Below, one piece after another: positions 1 through 9,240 of a stretch of DNA of 64,000 nucleotides; within the stretch, counting starts at the first letter, position 1; each line of letters begins with the position of its first letter. The notes under the pieces are model-generated. The model was given only the letters and a program-made list of their open reading frames with translations. It was not told the DNA's origin and did no database searches. The stretch is from JAIESQ01 sp964495375 (lineage in GTDB: Bacteria; Planctomycetota; Planctomycetia; Pirellulales; JAEUIK01). The DNA lies in the NCBI GenBank assembly GCA_964495375.1, contig CAZBWM010000004.1, forward strand, positions 94,593 to 158,592, written 5' to 3'. The position numbers and the translations under genes were made by a program.

Positions 1-826
1 TCACTCGCGGATCGTTCAAGGGCGTCACGCTCAAGTCGGGCGGTTCGGGGTCTTGCACGTCGAGCGCCGCGCCCGCCAGTTGCCCAGCCGCGAGCGCAGC
101 GGCCAGCGCCGCATGATCGATCAACCCGCCGCGGGCCGTGTTGATCAAATAAGCGCTTGGCTTCATCCGCGCGAATTGTTCGCGCCCCATCAGGTGCCGT
201 GTCTCGGGCGTCATCGGCAGGTGCAGCGAAACGTAATCGCTCTCGGCCAACAGCTCGTCGAAATCGCGCCACTCGACTCCGCGCGGCGCCGCCCGCCGCG
301 AGCGGCTCGTGGCGATCACCTTCAGGCCGATGCCCACGGCGCGCTCGGCTAACTCGCGACCGATGTTCCCCAGACCGACGATCCCCAGTGTTTGACCAGT
401 GATACGCCGCAACTGCGGGCCCGCTTGCAGTTCGTACACGCCGCTCTTGGTCGCGTGATGATAGTAAGCCACCTTGCGCCCCAGCCCCAGCACCAGGGCC
501 AACGCGTGCTCGGCCACTTCCACCAGGCAATAGTCGGGGCAATTGGTTACCACGATCTTGCGGCGCGTGCAGGCGGCCACATCGATGTTATCGAGCCCGA
601 TCCCCAAGCGCGAGACAATCCGTAGCTTGTCGCTGACGGCAATCACCGACTCAGGCACGCGCGCCCAGTTCGTCATGATCGCGTCGACACCATCCGCCAG
701 CGACCGCAGCCCCGGCTCGGTCTTGTCGGTCGCCACGATCAGCTCAGCATCCGCCGCGGCCAAAGTCGCGCGTTCGATATCGACATTGGCCCAGGCGTAA
801 TCGGTCAACAACACCTTATACTTCAT
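1..826 (-). CDS. D-isomer-specific 2-hydroxyacid dehydrogenase (3' end cut by window edge)
   Basis: A NAD(P)-dependent D-2-hydroxyacid dehydrogenase of the phosphoglycerate dehydrogenase / CtBP type. The reverse strand opens with ATG at 826 (MKYKVLLTDYAW) and stays open to the window edge, giving about 275 residues of an expected 310-340. Visible landmarks are the Rossmann GLGNIG motif, the NTARGGLID segment that carries the catalytic arginine, and DPEPPDL near the end, which holds the usual catalytic glutamate. The C-terminal part with the catalytic histidine lies outside. The substrate cannot be told from sequence: serine biosynthesis, glyoxylate reduction and CtBP-like roles are all possible. 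It is transcribed divergently from the aminopeptidase gene that starts at 968. Confidence 0.85.
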   Translation of the reverse strand, partial: MKYKVLLTDYAWANVDIERATLAAADAELIVATDKTEPGLRSLADGVDAIMTNWARVPESVIAVSDKLRIVSRLGIGLDNIDVAACTRRKIVVTNCPDYCLVEVAEHALALVLGLGRKVAYYHHATKSGVYELQAGPQLRRITGQTLGIVGLGNIGRELAERAVGIGLKVIATSRSRRAAPRGVEWRDFDELLAESDYVSLHLPMTPETRHLMGREQFARMKPSAYLINTARGGLIDHAALAAALAAGQLAGAALDVQDPEPPDLSVTPLNDPRV

Positions 827-967
827 CGCGCCGCGCTCGCTTGGGGGGTCTGGATTCCAGGTTTCTGACGGCGGTACATTATCCGGCTACAGAAGGTGTG
901 CGAAAGGGGACCAGAGCCGATCCCGCGTTATCGTCGCCCACCGCAATCTCTCTCGGAAATATAAAGA

Positions 968-2080
968 ATGTCCGATCCGCGCATCGAGCGACTTGCCACG
1001 ATTCTGTTGGACCACAGTTGCCAGCTCACCGCGGGCGACAAGCTCTTGATCGAGGCCTTCGACTTGCCCGATCCTGCGATCGTTTGCCGGCTCGTCGAAA
1101 TGGCGGCCGAACGTGGGGCCAAGCCGATCGTCTCGCTGAAGAACAACCGCGTGCTTCGCTCGCTCTACGCCACGGCCAGCGAGGCCGGCATGGCACTGGC
1201 CGGCCAGCTCGAGCGCCACCGCATGGAGCAGATGGACGCCTACATCGGCATCCGCGGCGCCGCCAACAGCAGCCAGTTCGCCGACGTGCCGCTGGCCAAA
1301 ATGGACCTCTACCAGCAGCATTGGTGGCACCCCGTCCACAGCGAGGTGCGCGTCCCCCGCACGCGCTGGGTGGTCCTGCGCTGGCCGACTGATTCGTTCG
1401 CGCAGGCGGCCGGCCAAAGCACCTCGGCCTTTGAAGATTTTTTCTTCGACGTCTGCACGGCCGACTACGCCCAGATGGAGCGTGACCAGGCGCCGCTCGT
1501 GAAACGTATGGAGCGGGCCGACCGCGTGCGGATCGTTGCCCCCGGCACCGACCTGCGGTTCTCGATCCGCGATATTCCGGTGCGCCCCTGCTTCGGCCAG
1601 CGCAACATCCCCGATGGCGAAGTCTTCACCGCGCCGGTCCGCGACAGCGTTGCAGGGACGATCCGCTACAACTCCCCGTCGCGCTACCAGGGCACGGTGT
1701 TCGAGAACATCGAGTTCGAATTCCAGCAGGGTAAGATTGTCCGCGCGACCGCCAACGAAACCGAGAAGCTAAACAAGATTCTCGATAGCGATCCTGGCGC
1801 CCGTTATATCGGCGAGTGGTCGATCGGCTGTAACAACCGGGTGCGCCGCCCGATGCTCGACACACTGTTCGACGAAAAGATCGGCGGCAGCATGCACCTC
1901 ACGCCGGGCAACGCCTACGACGAGTGCGATAACGGCAACCGCAGCCGCGTCCACTGGGATCTGGTGCTGATCCAGACGCCTGAATACGGCGGGGGCGAAA
2001 TCTGGTTCGACGACGAGCTGGTGCGCAAAGACGGCCGCTTCCTCCCCGCCGACTTGCAGGGGTTAAACGCGGGGCTCTGA
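968..2080 (+). CDS. Aminopeptidase, peptidase family M29 (AmpS/AmpT type)
   Basis: A 370-residue metallo-aminopeptidase that removes N-terminal residues from peptides, expected to be cytosolic because no signal peptide or membrane segment is visible. Likely metal ligands, placed by comparison with known M29 enzymes, are E218 (PDGEVF), E283 (IGEWS), H310 (GSMHL) and H329 with D331 (HWDLV). The spacing and the length are slightly shorter than the usual 400-410. The ATG at 968 begins MSDPRIERLA, the typical M29 opening, and the preceding AAAGA may serve as a weak ribosome site. No close downstream partner: a promoter-like element and a separate gene follow after about 200 bases. Confidence 0.88.
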   Translation: MSDPRIERLATILLDHSCQLTAGDKLLIEAFDLPDPAIVCRLVEMAAERGAKPIVSLKNNRVLRSLYATASEAGMALAGQLERHRMEQMDAYIGIRGAANSSQFADVPLAKMDLYQQHWWHPVHSEVRVPRTRWVVLRWPTDSFAQAAGQSTSAFEDFFFDVCTADYAQMERDQAPLVKRMERADRVRIVAPGTDLRFSIRDIPVRPCFGQRNIPDGEVFTAPVRDSVAGTIRYNSPSRYQGTVFENIEFEFQQGKIVRATANETEKLNKILDSDPGARYIGEWSIGCNNRVRRPMLDTLFDEKIGGSMHLTPGNAYDECDNGNRSRVHWDLVLIQTPEYGGGEIWFDDELVRKDGRFLPADLQGLNAGL

Positions 2081-2196
2081 GCAGAGAATTCATGCGCCGC
2101 CAGCCTGCGCTCGGCATCGAGAATCGCCTGCGAATCGCGACTCGGCGCGTTCGCCCCCGCACCCCGAGCCTCGGCAGGCTGGTTCGTGTGCTTGCT

Positions 2197-2226
2197 TTGA
2201 CAGTCCGCGTGCGCGGATTCTATACT
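2197..2226 (+). promoter_or_regulatory. Sigma70-like promoter for the gene at 2294
   Basis: TTGACA at 2197-2202 and TATACT at 2221-2226 are separated by 18 bases, close to the housekeeping sigma factor consensus. It lies in a gene-free stretch and points at the hypothetical gene starting at 2294, which would leave a leader of about 60 bases ending in an AGGA ribosome site. Assigned by eye. Confidence 0.5.
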
Positions 2227-2293
2227 GGCAACTGACCAGCACCCAAGGCATTTCTGTCGAGCATTTGCGACTCGGCGCGGAGGAACCCGCGGC

Positions 2294-3037
2294 ATGCAAC
2301 GGTACGCTTCGTACTGCGACGACTTTTACGTCAACATGAATCTCAGCACGGAGATGGAGCTACCGCAAAACCGCGAGACGGTGCTGCATTACTTCGAGCA
2401 AATCCAGAAAAAGTACCCCACGATGCGCAATTTCTACCAGCGCGAGAAAGGGGACTTCGTGCTCGAAGAGGATAAAGATCGCGGGCAATATCGCTGGACG
2501 ACGATCGAGCCGCGGCGGCTTTGCTCCGGCCAGGTCAACCCCGACCATGTCGACGAGGCAATCGGTCAGCACCGCGTGGTCTTGGAACTGGCCCCCTACA
2601 TGCTCTCGGTCAGTCCGCTGGACTGCGAGGCGCTCGATGTGCTGTTTGGCTTCGATTTTACGTATCGTGGCAACCACAACCAGCTTGTGGCCGAAGCGCT
2701 GGGGCTGAGTCCGGCCGTCGAACGCATGGCCGAATATCCGGGGGCAACGGTCGTCAGTTACGAGCCCTCGGTGACGATCGCGCTCGACGAAGAGTGCCGG
2801 GTGCAGTGCCGATTGAGCGTCGAGACGCGCACCACTCCCTATCACATCCGCACCGGCGAATATCCCGAAGAGCAATTGAGCGTCTACCTGACAGCCCGGC
2901 AGTACGGCAGCCTGGGAAGCGACACGACGTTCGTCGACTCGCTCGATCGATTGTCGCAATTGTGCCACGACCTGGTCGATTCGCATGTGATCGAGCATGT
3001 GTTGCAACCCCTGGCTCGTGCCATCGCCATGAAGTAA
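2294..3037 (+). CDS. Conserved hypothetical protein, 247 aa
   Basis: I do not recognise a domain. The protein is soluble and charged, with no signal peptide or membrane segment. It begins MQRYASYCDDFYVNMNLST, then has a helical acidic/basic region (QNRETVLHYFEQIQKKYP) and mixed alpha/beta sequence to the end. The ATG at 2294 is preceded by GGAGGA at 2279-2284, which fits a real start, and a near-consensus promoter lies upstream. Codon use matches the neighbours and the frame is uninterrupted, so it is a genuine gene. The class I aminotransferase starts 60 bases downstream on the same strand and may be co-transcribed. Confidence 0.75.
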   Translation: MQRYASYCDDFYVNMNLSTEMELPQNRETVLHYFEQIQKKYPTMRNFYQREKGDFVLEEDKDRGQYRWTTIEPRRLCSGQVNPDHVDEAIGQHRVVLELAPYMLSVSPLDCEALDVLFGFDFTYRGNHNQLVAEALGLSPAVERMAEYPGATVVSYEPSVTIALDEECRVQCRLSVETRTTPYHIRTGEYPEEQLSVYLTARQYGSLGSDTTFVDSLDRLSQLCHDLVDSHVIEHVLQPLARAIAMK

Positions 3038-3097
3038 CAACGCCCGTTGGCCGCGCATCGTGGGCGAGCGGCGTCTTTTGTCTGATTGCGCTGGCCG

Positions 3098-4363
3098 ATG
3101 TCCCCCACCCTGAGTCAATTCGCGCAGTCGCTGCAGGCCGAAACGGCCTTCACCGTATTGGCAGCGGCGCGGCGCCTGCAAGCCGAGGGCAAGCGCGTCA
3201 TCGAGTTGGAGATCGGCGATTCACCCTTCCCGTCGACCGCCTCGGCGACCCGCGTGGGCCTTGCCGCGATCGAGGCGGGAGACACGCATTACGGCCCCTC
3301 GGCCGGTCTACCCGAACTGCGCGAGGCGGCTGCCGACTACGTTAACGCGAACTACGGGCTGAGTGTGTCGGCGGCCAACGTCGTGGTCGGGCCGGGCGCG
3401 AAAGTGTTCGAGTTGTGGTTTTGCGAGGCGCTCCTGAACCCCGGCGATGGCGTGCTGGTCTTCAGCCCGTTTTTTCCCACGTATCCGGCCAACATCGCGC
3501 GGCGCGGCGCGCGAATGCACTTGGCAGCGCTGGAACAGAAGCACGAGTTTCGTCCGCAGCGGGCCGACGTCGAGCGGTTTCTGGCCGAGGTTCCCTGCCC
3601 GAAGGCGATCTTCCTCAACAGCCCACACAACCCGACCGGCGGTGTGGCCACACGCGAAGACCTGGAAATGATCGCCGAATTGATCCGCGGGCGCGACGTC
3701 GCCGTCTTCAGCGACGAGCCGTACGACCGCATGGTGTGGCGCGGCCGGCACGAGTCGCTGGCGGCGCTACCTGGCATGCTCGAGCAATGCGTGGCAGCCT
3801 ATACCTTCAGCAAGTCGTACAGCATGAGCGGCTGGCGCCTCGGGTTTGCGGTCACCAGCACTCGGCTGGCCGACACCATGGCGGCGCTTGCCAACACCTC
3901 GCTCTCGTGCGTGCCACCGTTCGTGCAGCGAGCAGGGGCCGCAGCCCTGCGCTTGGACAGCGCCGAGCGCGACGAACAGATGGCCGCTTTCCGCCAAAAA
4001 GTCGAACGTCTGGTTCGGGGACTCAACAAGATCGATGGCGTTCGTTGCCTCGATCCGGCCGGCACGTTTTACGCATTCCCCAACGTCTCCCAGATTTGCC
4101 AGCGATTGAAGATCACCTCGCACGGTCTGGCCATGTATCTGCTCGAAGGAGCGGACGACCACCTGGGCGTCGCCTGCCTGGGGGGCGAGTGCTTCGGCGA
4201 AGCGGGCCGCGGCTTCTTGCGATTCAGTTGCGCGCAGCCCGACGAGTCGATCGACGAGGCGTTGGCATTGATGTCACGAGCCTTTGCTGACGACGCACGC
4301 GTGGCGGCCTATCTGGCCGCGCATGCCGAGTACCGCCAAGTAGCGGGCCCTCAAGTGACATGA
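3098..4363 (+). CDS. Class I/II pyridoxal-phosphate aminotransferase (aspartate aminotransferase-like)
   Basis: A 421-residue fold-type I aminotransferase exchanging an amino group between an amino acid and a 2-oxoacid. The PLP Schiff-base lysine is K239 in FSKSYSMSGWRLGF. NSPHNPTG, which contacts the cofactor, and SDEPYDRM are present. The C-terminal arginine motif appears as RGFLRFSC. ATG at 3098 is preferred over an in-frame TTG twelve bases earlier because the family consensus starts near SPTLSQFAQSL. Substrate preference (aspartate, aromatic or alanine) cannot be decided. It may be co-transcribed with the hypothetical gene ending 60 bases upstream. Confidence 0.85.
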   Translation: MSPTLSQFAQSLQAETAFTVLAAARRLQAEGKRVIELEIGDSPFPSTASATRVGLAAIEAGDTHYGPSAGLPELREAAADYVNANYGLSVSAANVVVGPGAKVFELWFCEALLNPGDGVLVFSPFFPTYPANIARRGARMHLAALEQKHEFRPQRADVERFLAEVPCPKAIFLNSPHNPTGGVATREDLEMIAELIRGRDVAVFSDEPYDRMVWRGRHESLAALPGMLEQCVAAYTFSKSYSMSGWRLGFAVTSTRLADTMAALANTSLSCVPPFVQRAGAAALRLDSAERDEQMAAFRQKVERLVRGLNKIDGVRCLDPAGTFYAFPNVSQICQRLKITSHGLAMYLLEGADDHLGVACLGGECFGEAGRGFLRFSCAQPDESIDEALALMSRAFADDARVAAYLAAHAEYRQVAGPQVT

Positions 4364-4756
4364 GCCTCGTTTCATTTACCGCCGAACGACATTGGCTCGC
4401 CGCCACCATCCGCGTCAGGTCTGAAACGCTCCCCCCAAATTGCAGGTGGCCAAGAACTTGCGCCGTCTCTATAGTTGAATTTGTCGGCACGCCGGACGAA
4501 ACCACGGACAGTTCCGCCGGGTAGTGTTGGCAGATAGCTCTCTGGCAGGCAGACGTGAATTTCGTGGCGCCAATTTCGCGACAGCGCTCGATCCGCGTGC
4601 GAGAGGTACAGGTCCGAGGAACGGACTGGTTCGAGGAATTTGGGTGGGGGACGCTCACCGACTTAGGGCAACTTCCGTTGCCGTGGTGAGTAACGCGGGC
4701 AAAGGCAGGCGATCACCCGGGCTGGTGATCGCTTTGTTGAGAGCGCTGTTATCTCG
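4364..4756 (+). other. Gene-free stretch with a small hairpin next to the following start codon
   Basis: No convincing gene in these 393 bases. The only structure I see is a perfect 9-bp stem, gcgatcacc (4709-4717) with ggtgatcgc (4724-4732), with a 6-base loop. It ends 24 bases before the ATG at 4757 and is followed by tttgttgag. It could be a weak terminator or a leader structure. Confidence 0.4.
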
Positions 4757-6946
4757 ATGTTGAACAAGAAGCAGGTGGTGCCGCTCCGCGCCAAGTCCGC
4801 GCCCGCACACACAGCCCCCTGGCGGCCCATGCTCGCCAGCGCCACCACGCTGGCGCTGGTTGCGGGAGCCGACCTGGTCACGGGCTGGAGCCTTTCGTTA
4901 CTGCCGCTGTACTTGGTGCCGGTCGGAATCGCGACCTGGCACTTGGGACGCTGGGCAGGTGTGCTGACAAGCTGCGCGATTGCACCCATTTGTGTCGCCA
5001 TCGATCTGGCAGGCCCTTTCGGCGCAGCGGCGAGCATCTGGAACGCCGCAATGGGGCTCGCGGTCGTGTTGTCCTTCGTCGTGCTGATCGAACGACTCCG
5101 CGGTGCGCGGGCGATACCAACCCAGCGCGCCCGACCGGGCCGCGCCTTGACGGTCGGCCTAACGGCTACTTCGCTCTTGCTTGCGCTGGCTGGCGTCCTC
5201 TTCGCCTGGGGCCTGGTCGCTGATCAGCCGCCGCTGGTTTCGGGCGAAGCAAGCGGGGGATCGTTCACCGTAGGCGGAAAGCAGGAATCCCGGGCCGCAG
5301 CACTCGCCGACGGCACCCTCGGAGAGCTCGTGAATCTCTACCAAGACTGCCTGCAACAGAGTCGGCCTCTCTTGCTCGGTAGCCGTGATCCTCGCAGCGC
5401 GAGCTGCCTGACACCCATTCAAACCGGCAGCATCGTCGACAAGCTCCCGATGTATCACGCCGATATTGATGGCGGAGTCGGCACCCGCCTCATTCTTGTC
5501 TTGGCGAATTCCCGCAACGATTGCCGTCGACCGAGTGACGAACTGGCGAGTTTTCAGCAGCGGTTGCGTCGCCATTTGGAAAATCAACGAGCGACCAACG
5601 AACGCGCCAGGGCCGCCGCGAACAAGCTTGCCGATCGCTCGCGTGTGCTGGTCACCTCGCTCGAGCAGAGCAAATCGCTGCCCAGCGACCTGGCGAGCCT
5701 GCTCTTGTTCGATGCCGACGATCGGCTCGGGCATTGCCTTTATCAATTCGACAAGGCGATTGGGAAGCACGACCTGCGCGCCGCCAGAATCTGGAGCGCC
5801 GAGTTGGCCAGCGCAGCGTTTGCACTGAGCGATCTGCATGCTTGGTTGGCGTTCTTGTTCGACAACTACCTGGCCGCGCTCGATTTCCAGCGACACTGTA
5901 GCCCGCTGTTCGATGCGGCCGATCGACAGCCAGCCAACTATGGCCCGGCCACCACGAGCTATCTGCCCGGCGGCTTGCTCATTTTGCACGGCGATGCCAA
6001 TTTTCTGGAAGTTGAGCGCCGGGCTGAGCAGATGTTCGCACTGCCGATCGAGGAACGCGCCGCGCTCGCCGACGATGCGGCGCGCACCCAAGGCTCGCTC
6101 TGGATCTCTCCTGCCCAGCGTACCGCGTTCTTGCGCCTGGAGAGCTCGCTCGCTCCCGCGAACCGCCGCCTCTTGAATCTGGCCGCCCGGGCTCGGTACG
6201 AAACCACCTATCTCAATGCCATGCTCGACCGGGCTCAGCGCTCGGACACACTTGACCAGTTAGTCCAGGCGGCACGCCGCTTCGACGCTGCCCACCCCAG
6301 CGCCACCGTCTCGCAGTTGATGGAGGTACTGATGTACCGCGGGCATTCCTTTGCCGGCTTAGAGTGGGGAGACCGATACCATGCGGCACTAGTCGACGAG
6401 GCTTCGCGCCTCGACAAGTCTGAGCTCGCGGCTTTCGAACAGGCCTGTTTGCGAACTAGTAATTTCTTCCGACAATCGACCTACGGCCGCACGTTTACCT
6501 TGCGAGAGTCGCTGGAGAAAAAGTGTCTCGATTGCATCCGGGCCACCGACATGATTGCGGCCCTGTATCGCGATGCCGGTCATCCCAATGTGGGGCACGT
6601 TCGCTGGAGCTGTGAGGTCTTCGGGCATTCCGTCGCCGCCTATCTGGGGACGGAAAACGGACAACCGACCGTTTTGCTGGGCGATGCGATGGACCTCCCC
6701 TCGCAGCTCGAACGTTGGCCAGACGCCTACTTTCGTGGGCATCGCTGGCCGACCGGTTTCGAGAACAATCCCCCGCCGTATTGCGCAGAGCTATACGTTC
6801 GTGGGCTGGACAACTACGTCTGGGCCGAAGGATATATCATTCGCGGCCCCCAGGCCGGCACGCTCTATTCGGCCGCGATTCCCTATTTGCCAGGTCGGGG
6901 CGAGGCAGGCTCGCGCAAAGTCTTTGACGGCCCCTATCCGCAATAG
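4757..6946 (+). CDS. Membrane-anchored protein with probable transglutaminase-like domain
   Basis: A 729-residue protein of unknown function. Residues about 25-120 hold three to four hydrophobic segments resembling the N-terminal membrane domains of sensor proteins (SLSLLPLYLVPVGIATW), and another segment lies near 130-155. The long middle part is hydrophilic and mostly helical. Near the C-terminus CLDCIRATDMIAALYRDAGH is followed by FGHSVAAYLG and LLGDAMD. The spacing of C593, H624 and D643 matches the Cys-His-Asp triad of transglutaminase-like enzymes, and the helix after the cysteine is typical of that fold. This is inference; no overall family is recognised. The ATG at 4757 is in frame with the membrane domain but lacks a clear ribosome site. 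It stands alone in its orientation. Confidence 0.65.
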   Translation: MLNKKQVVPLRAKSAPAHTAPWRPMLASATTLALVAGADLVTGWSLSLLPLYLVPVGIATWHLGRWAGVLTSCAIAPICVAIDLAGPFGAAASIWNAAMGLAVVLSFVVLIERLRGARAIPTQRARPGRALTVGLTATSLLLALAGVLFAWGLVADQPPLVSGEASGGSFTVGGKQESRAAALADGTLGELVNLYQDCLQQSRPLLLGSRDPRSASCLTPIQTGSIVDKLPMYHADIDGGVGTRLILVLANSRNDCRRPSDELASFQQRLRRHLENQRATNERARAAANKLADRSRVLVTSLEQSKSLPSDLASLLLFDADDRLGHCLYQFDKAIGKHDLRAARIWSAELASAAFALSDLHAWLAFLFDNYLAALDFQRHCSPLFDAADRQPANYGPATTSYLPGGLLILHGDANFLEVERRAEQMFALPIEERAALADDAARTQGSLWISPAQRTAFLRLESSLAPANRRLLNLAARARYETTYLNAMLDRAQRSDTLDQLVQAARRFDAAHPSATVSQLMEVLMYRGHSFAGLEWGDRYHAALVDEASRLDKSELAAFEQACLRTSNFFRQSTYGRTFTLRESLEKKCLDCIRATDMIAALYRDAGHPNVGHVRWSCEVFGHSVAAYLGTENGQPTVLLGDAMDLPSQLERWPDAYFRGHRWPTGFENNPPPYCAELYVRGLDNYVWAEGYIIRGPQAGTLYSAAIPYLPGRGEAGSRKVFDGPYPQ

Positions 6947-7036
6947 CGAACGCTCCGTCCAGACTCGACGCCAACGCCGCAAGTTTGCCAGGCGGCCGCG
7001 GGTAGTGGGTCGGTTGAATCCGGTCGCTAATCCGAA

Positions 7037-7106
7037 CGGTGTCAGGAACCGATTCGAGCGAGGACTCTCCATGAATTGCGAGCCCGGGAATCGGTTCCTG
7101 ACACCG
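7037..7106. repeat. REP-like inverted repeat (GTGTCAGGAACC type)
   Basis: Two perfect 19-base inverted arms, cggtgtcaggaaccgattc at 7037-7055 and its exact complement at 7088-7106, enclose 32 bases. It sits in the gene-free stretch 6947-7333, where I see nothing else certain. The same core recurs as a partner pair at 63481-63722. Such GTGTCAGGAACC palindromes resemble REP elements that are mobilised by REP-associated tyrosine transposases; none is encoded in this window. Confidence 0.75.
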
Positions 7107-7333
7107 ATCGGGCTCCGATCCAACGAGACTGACCCACCACCCGGCCGCGTGCGCCTCTTTCCTGCCGGGGCATTCTGATAAAATGCATCGGCGGCGTCGC
7201 CCAACACCGGGTGTCCGACCGCTACTGACGCTATGCCCGGGCCCCACCGGCACCCATAACATTCGACGACAACTCGCTTTAAGCCGAAGCCGCTCGCGGT
7301 AATCGGCTCCCCCCCAGTCTGGCTGCGACCCCC

Positions 7334-8308
7334 ATGCAACTGGTCGATATTCACGACGTTAGCCGCAGCTACGGGCCAATTAAGGCGCTCAAGCACGTTA
7401 CCTTGTCGCTCGAGCCGGGCACCATTGGGCTGGTTGGCAACAACGGCGCCGGCAAGAGCACGCTGCTGAAGATCCTGCTCGGGCTTCTGGAGCCCGATAC
7501 CGGAGGCGGCACGATCCTCGGGTTCGACATTTGCCGGGCCGCCCGCGACCTGCGCGGCCGCGTGGGCTACATGCCCGAGGCGGCCGCCATGGTGCCAATT
7601 CTCAAGGGCGTGGAGTACGTCACGCTCTCGGGCGATCTGTATGGCATGCCGCATCGCGACGCCAAACGGCGCGCCCACGAAGTGCTCAACTACGTCGGGC
7701 TGGGCGAGTTGCGATATCGCCGGCTCGAGGAGTATTCGGCCGGCAATGTCCAGCGGCTCAAGTTGGCGGCAGCCCTGGTTCACGATCCTCAATTGCTGCT
7801 CCTGGACGAACCAACCAACGGCCTCGACCCGGCCGGCCGCCAAAGCATGCTGCGGTTGATCGACGACTTGATTGCCGAGACCGGCAAAAGCCTGATCCTC
7901 TGCACGCACTTGCTCGGCGACATCGAGCGGCTTTGCGAGCAAGTCGTGGTGATCGACCGCGGCACGGTGATTCGCTCGGGCACGATGGCCGACCTGCGGC
8001 AGCGGATTGCCAATCGCTATGAGCTGGCCTGGCAAGAGCCCGAGCAGGGGCCGGGCTATCGCGAGGCGCTGGCCGCGGCCGGCGTGCGGTTCACCAGCGA
8101 GTTCGATGAGCCGCAGGCGACGGTCGTGGTGCCCGACCATTGGTCGTCGCGACGGTTCTTCGAGGTCGCGCGCGATGTGGGGGCGATCATCACCCGGCTC
8201 AAGCCCGAGGAAGAGGATCTAGCGCGAGTCTTCTTCCGCGTCACCGACGGCAGTGCGACTGCATCGACCGTCGATCCACCGACCCAGGATGTTGCTCATG
8301 GGAATTGA
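7334..8308 (+). CDS. ABC transporter ATP-binding protein
   Basis: A 324-residue ATPase subunit of an ABC-2 type exporter. The Walker A motif is GNNGAGKST (35-43). The signature is degenerate, SAGNVQ (135-140), and Walker B is LLLLDEP (154-160), followed by a TH switch histidine in LCTHLLGD. The last 90 residues form a C-terminal extension of the kind found in CcmA/NatA-like ATPases. It is the first gene of a four-gene run; its stop overlaps the start of the permease gene, a sign of translational coupling. The start ATG at 7334 has weak ribosome-site support but matches the family N-terminus (QLVDIHDVSRSYG). Confidence 0.9.
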   Translation: MQLVDIHDVSRSYGPIKALKHVTLSLEPGTIGLVGNNGAGKSTLLKILLGLLEPDTGGGTILGFDICRAARDLRGRVGYMPEAAAMVPILKGVEYVTLSGDLYGMPHRDAKRRAHEVLNYVGLGELRYRRLEEYSAGNVQRLKLAAALVHDPQLLLLDEPTNGLDPAGRQSMLRLIDDLIAETGKSLILCTHLLGDIERLCEQVVVIDRGTVIRSGTMADLRQRIANRYELAWQEPEQGPGYREALAAAGVRFTSEFDEPQATVVVPDHWSSRRFFEVARDVGAIITRLKPEEEDLARVFFRVTDGSATASTVDPPTQDVAHGN

Positions 8309-9188
8309 CATTGCCCACTACCACGGCTGGGAGGGCAAACTGCGCAGCCCTTGGTGGGGGTCGTTGGCGATCGTGCGCGTGGCGATGCTGCAGGTGTTTC
8401 GCCGCAAGTCGTACTGGGTGGTAATCGGCCTGGGGGGCCTGATCTTCATCTTGTACTGGTCGTTGATCTACATCATGACGCAGTTCGAGATCGGCGCGCG
8501 CGAGCAGGCCAGCATTGCCAAGCTGTTCGGATTCAGCCCCGTGCCAACCGAAGAGATGGACAACGGCTACGTGGTGTTCATGCAGCGCGAGAGCATCGCG
8601 GTGATGATTCTGCTGGCCTTCTCGGGCAGCTTGCTCGTGGGGACCGACTTTCGCATGGGTTCGCTGACGTTTTACTTGTCCAGGCGGATCGATCGCGTGC
8701 AGTACATCGTCGGCAAGTTGTTGGCCGTCAGCACGGTCGTGGCCTTGATGACCATTCTTCCCGCGTTAGTGCTGTACTTCGAGTACGGCATGTTTACGTC
8801 GTCGACCGCCTATTGGCGGCAAAACTGGCGACTCCCGATTGCCGTGTTCAGCTACGGCGCGGTGCTGTGCGCGGTGCTGAGCATCTGGCTCGTGACGCTA
8901 GCGGCCTACCTGCAGCGGATGGCGCCGATCGCCATCACCTGGTCGAGCTTGTTCGTGATGTGCGGCACGATGTCCACACAATTGCGCGAAGCGACAGACA
9001 ACCGTAATTGGGATCTGCTCGATCCCTGGCGCTGCATCCGCCTGGTGGGCAAACTCTGCTTCGGCACATTTCAACTTCCTGGTGAATACGCGCGCTCGTG
9101 GTGGGCTCTATTAATCTTGGCAACGACTTGCACACTCGCCTTGGCGGCGCTGGTGCGGCGCGTGCGGGCTGTCGAGGTAGTGACCTGA
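8298..9188 (+). CDS. ABC-2 type transporter permease
   Basis: A 296-residue integral membrane subunit with about six hydrophobic helices, among them SYWVVIGLGGLIFILYW, IAVMILLAFSGSLLVG and the C-terminal WWALLILATTCTLALAAL. GTDFRMGSLTFYLSRRIDR between helices is the conserved cytoplasmic loop of ABC-2 permeases that contacts the ATPase. ATG at 8298 is chosen because AGGA at 8286-8289 is 8 bases upstream; ATG at 8289 would add three residues. It overlaps the end of the upstream ATPase by 11 bases and should be its partner. The substrate is unknown. Confidence 0.85.
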   Translation: MGIDIAHYHGWEGKLRSPWWGSLAIVRVAMLQVFRRKSYWVVIGLGGLIFILYWSLIYIMTQFEIGAREQASIAKLFGFSPVPTEEMDNGYVVFMQRESIAVMILLAFSGSLLVGTDFRMGSLTFYLSRRIDRVQYIVGKLLAVSTVVALMTILPALVLYFEYGMFTSSTAYWRQNWRLPIAVFSYGAVLCAVLSIWLVTLAAYLQRMAPIAITWSSLFVMCGTMSTQLREATDNRNWDLLDPWRCIRLVGKLCFGTFQLPGEYARSWWALLILATTCTLALAALVRRVRAVEVVT

Positions 9189-9240
9189 CAGCGACCGACG
9201 TCGGACGTTTCGATCTCGGCACGGCAAGGCACAAGCACTC

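Noticed and set aside
6791..8140. 449-codon reverse frame across 6791-8140
   Set aside because: Covers the palindrome at 7037 and the antisense of the first ABC ATPase; no family features.
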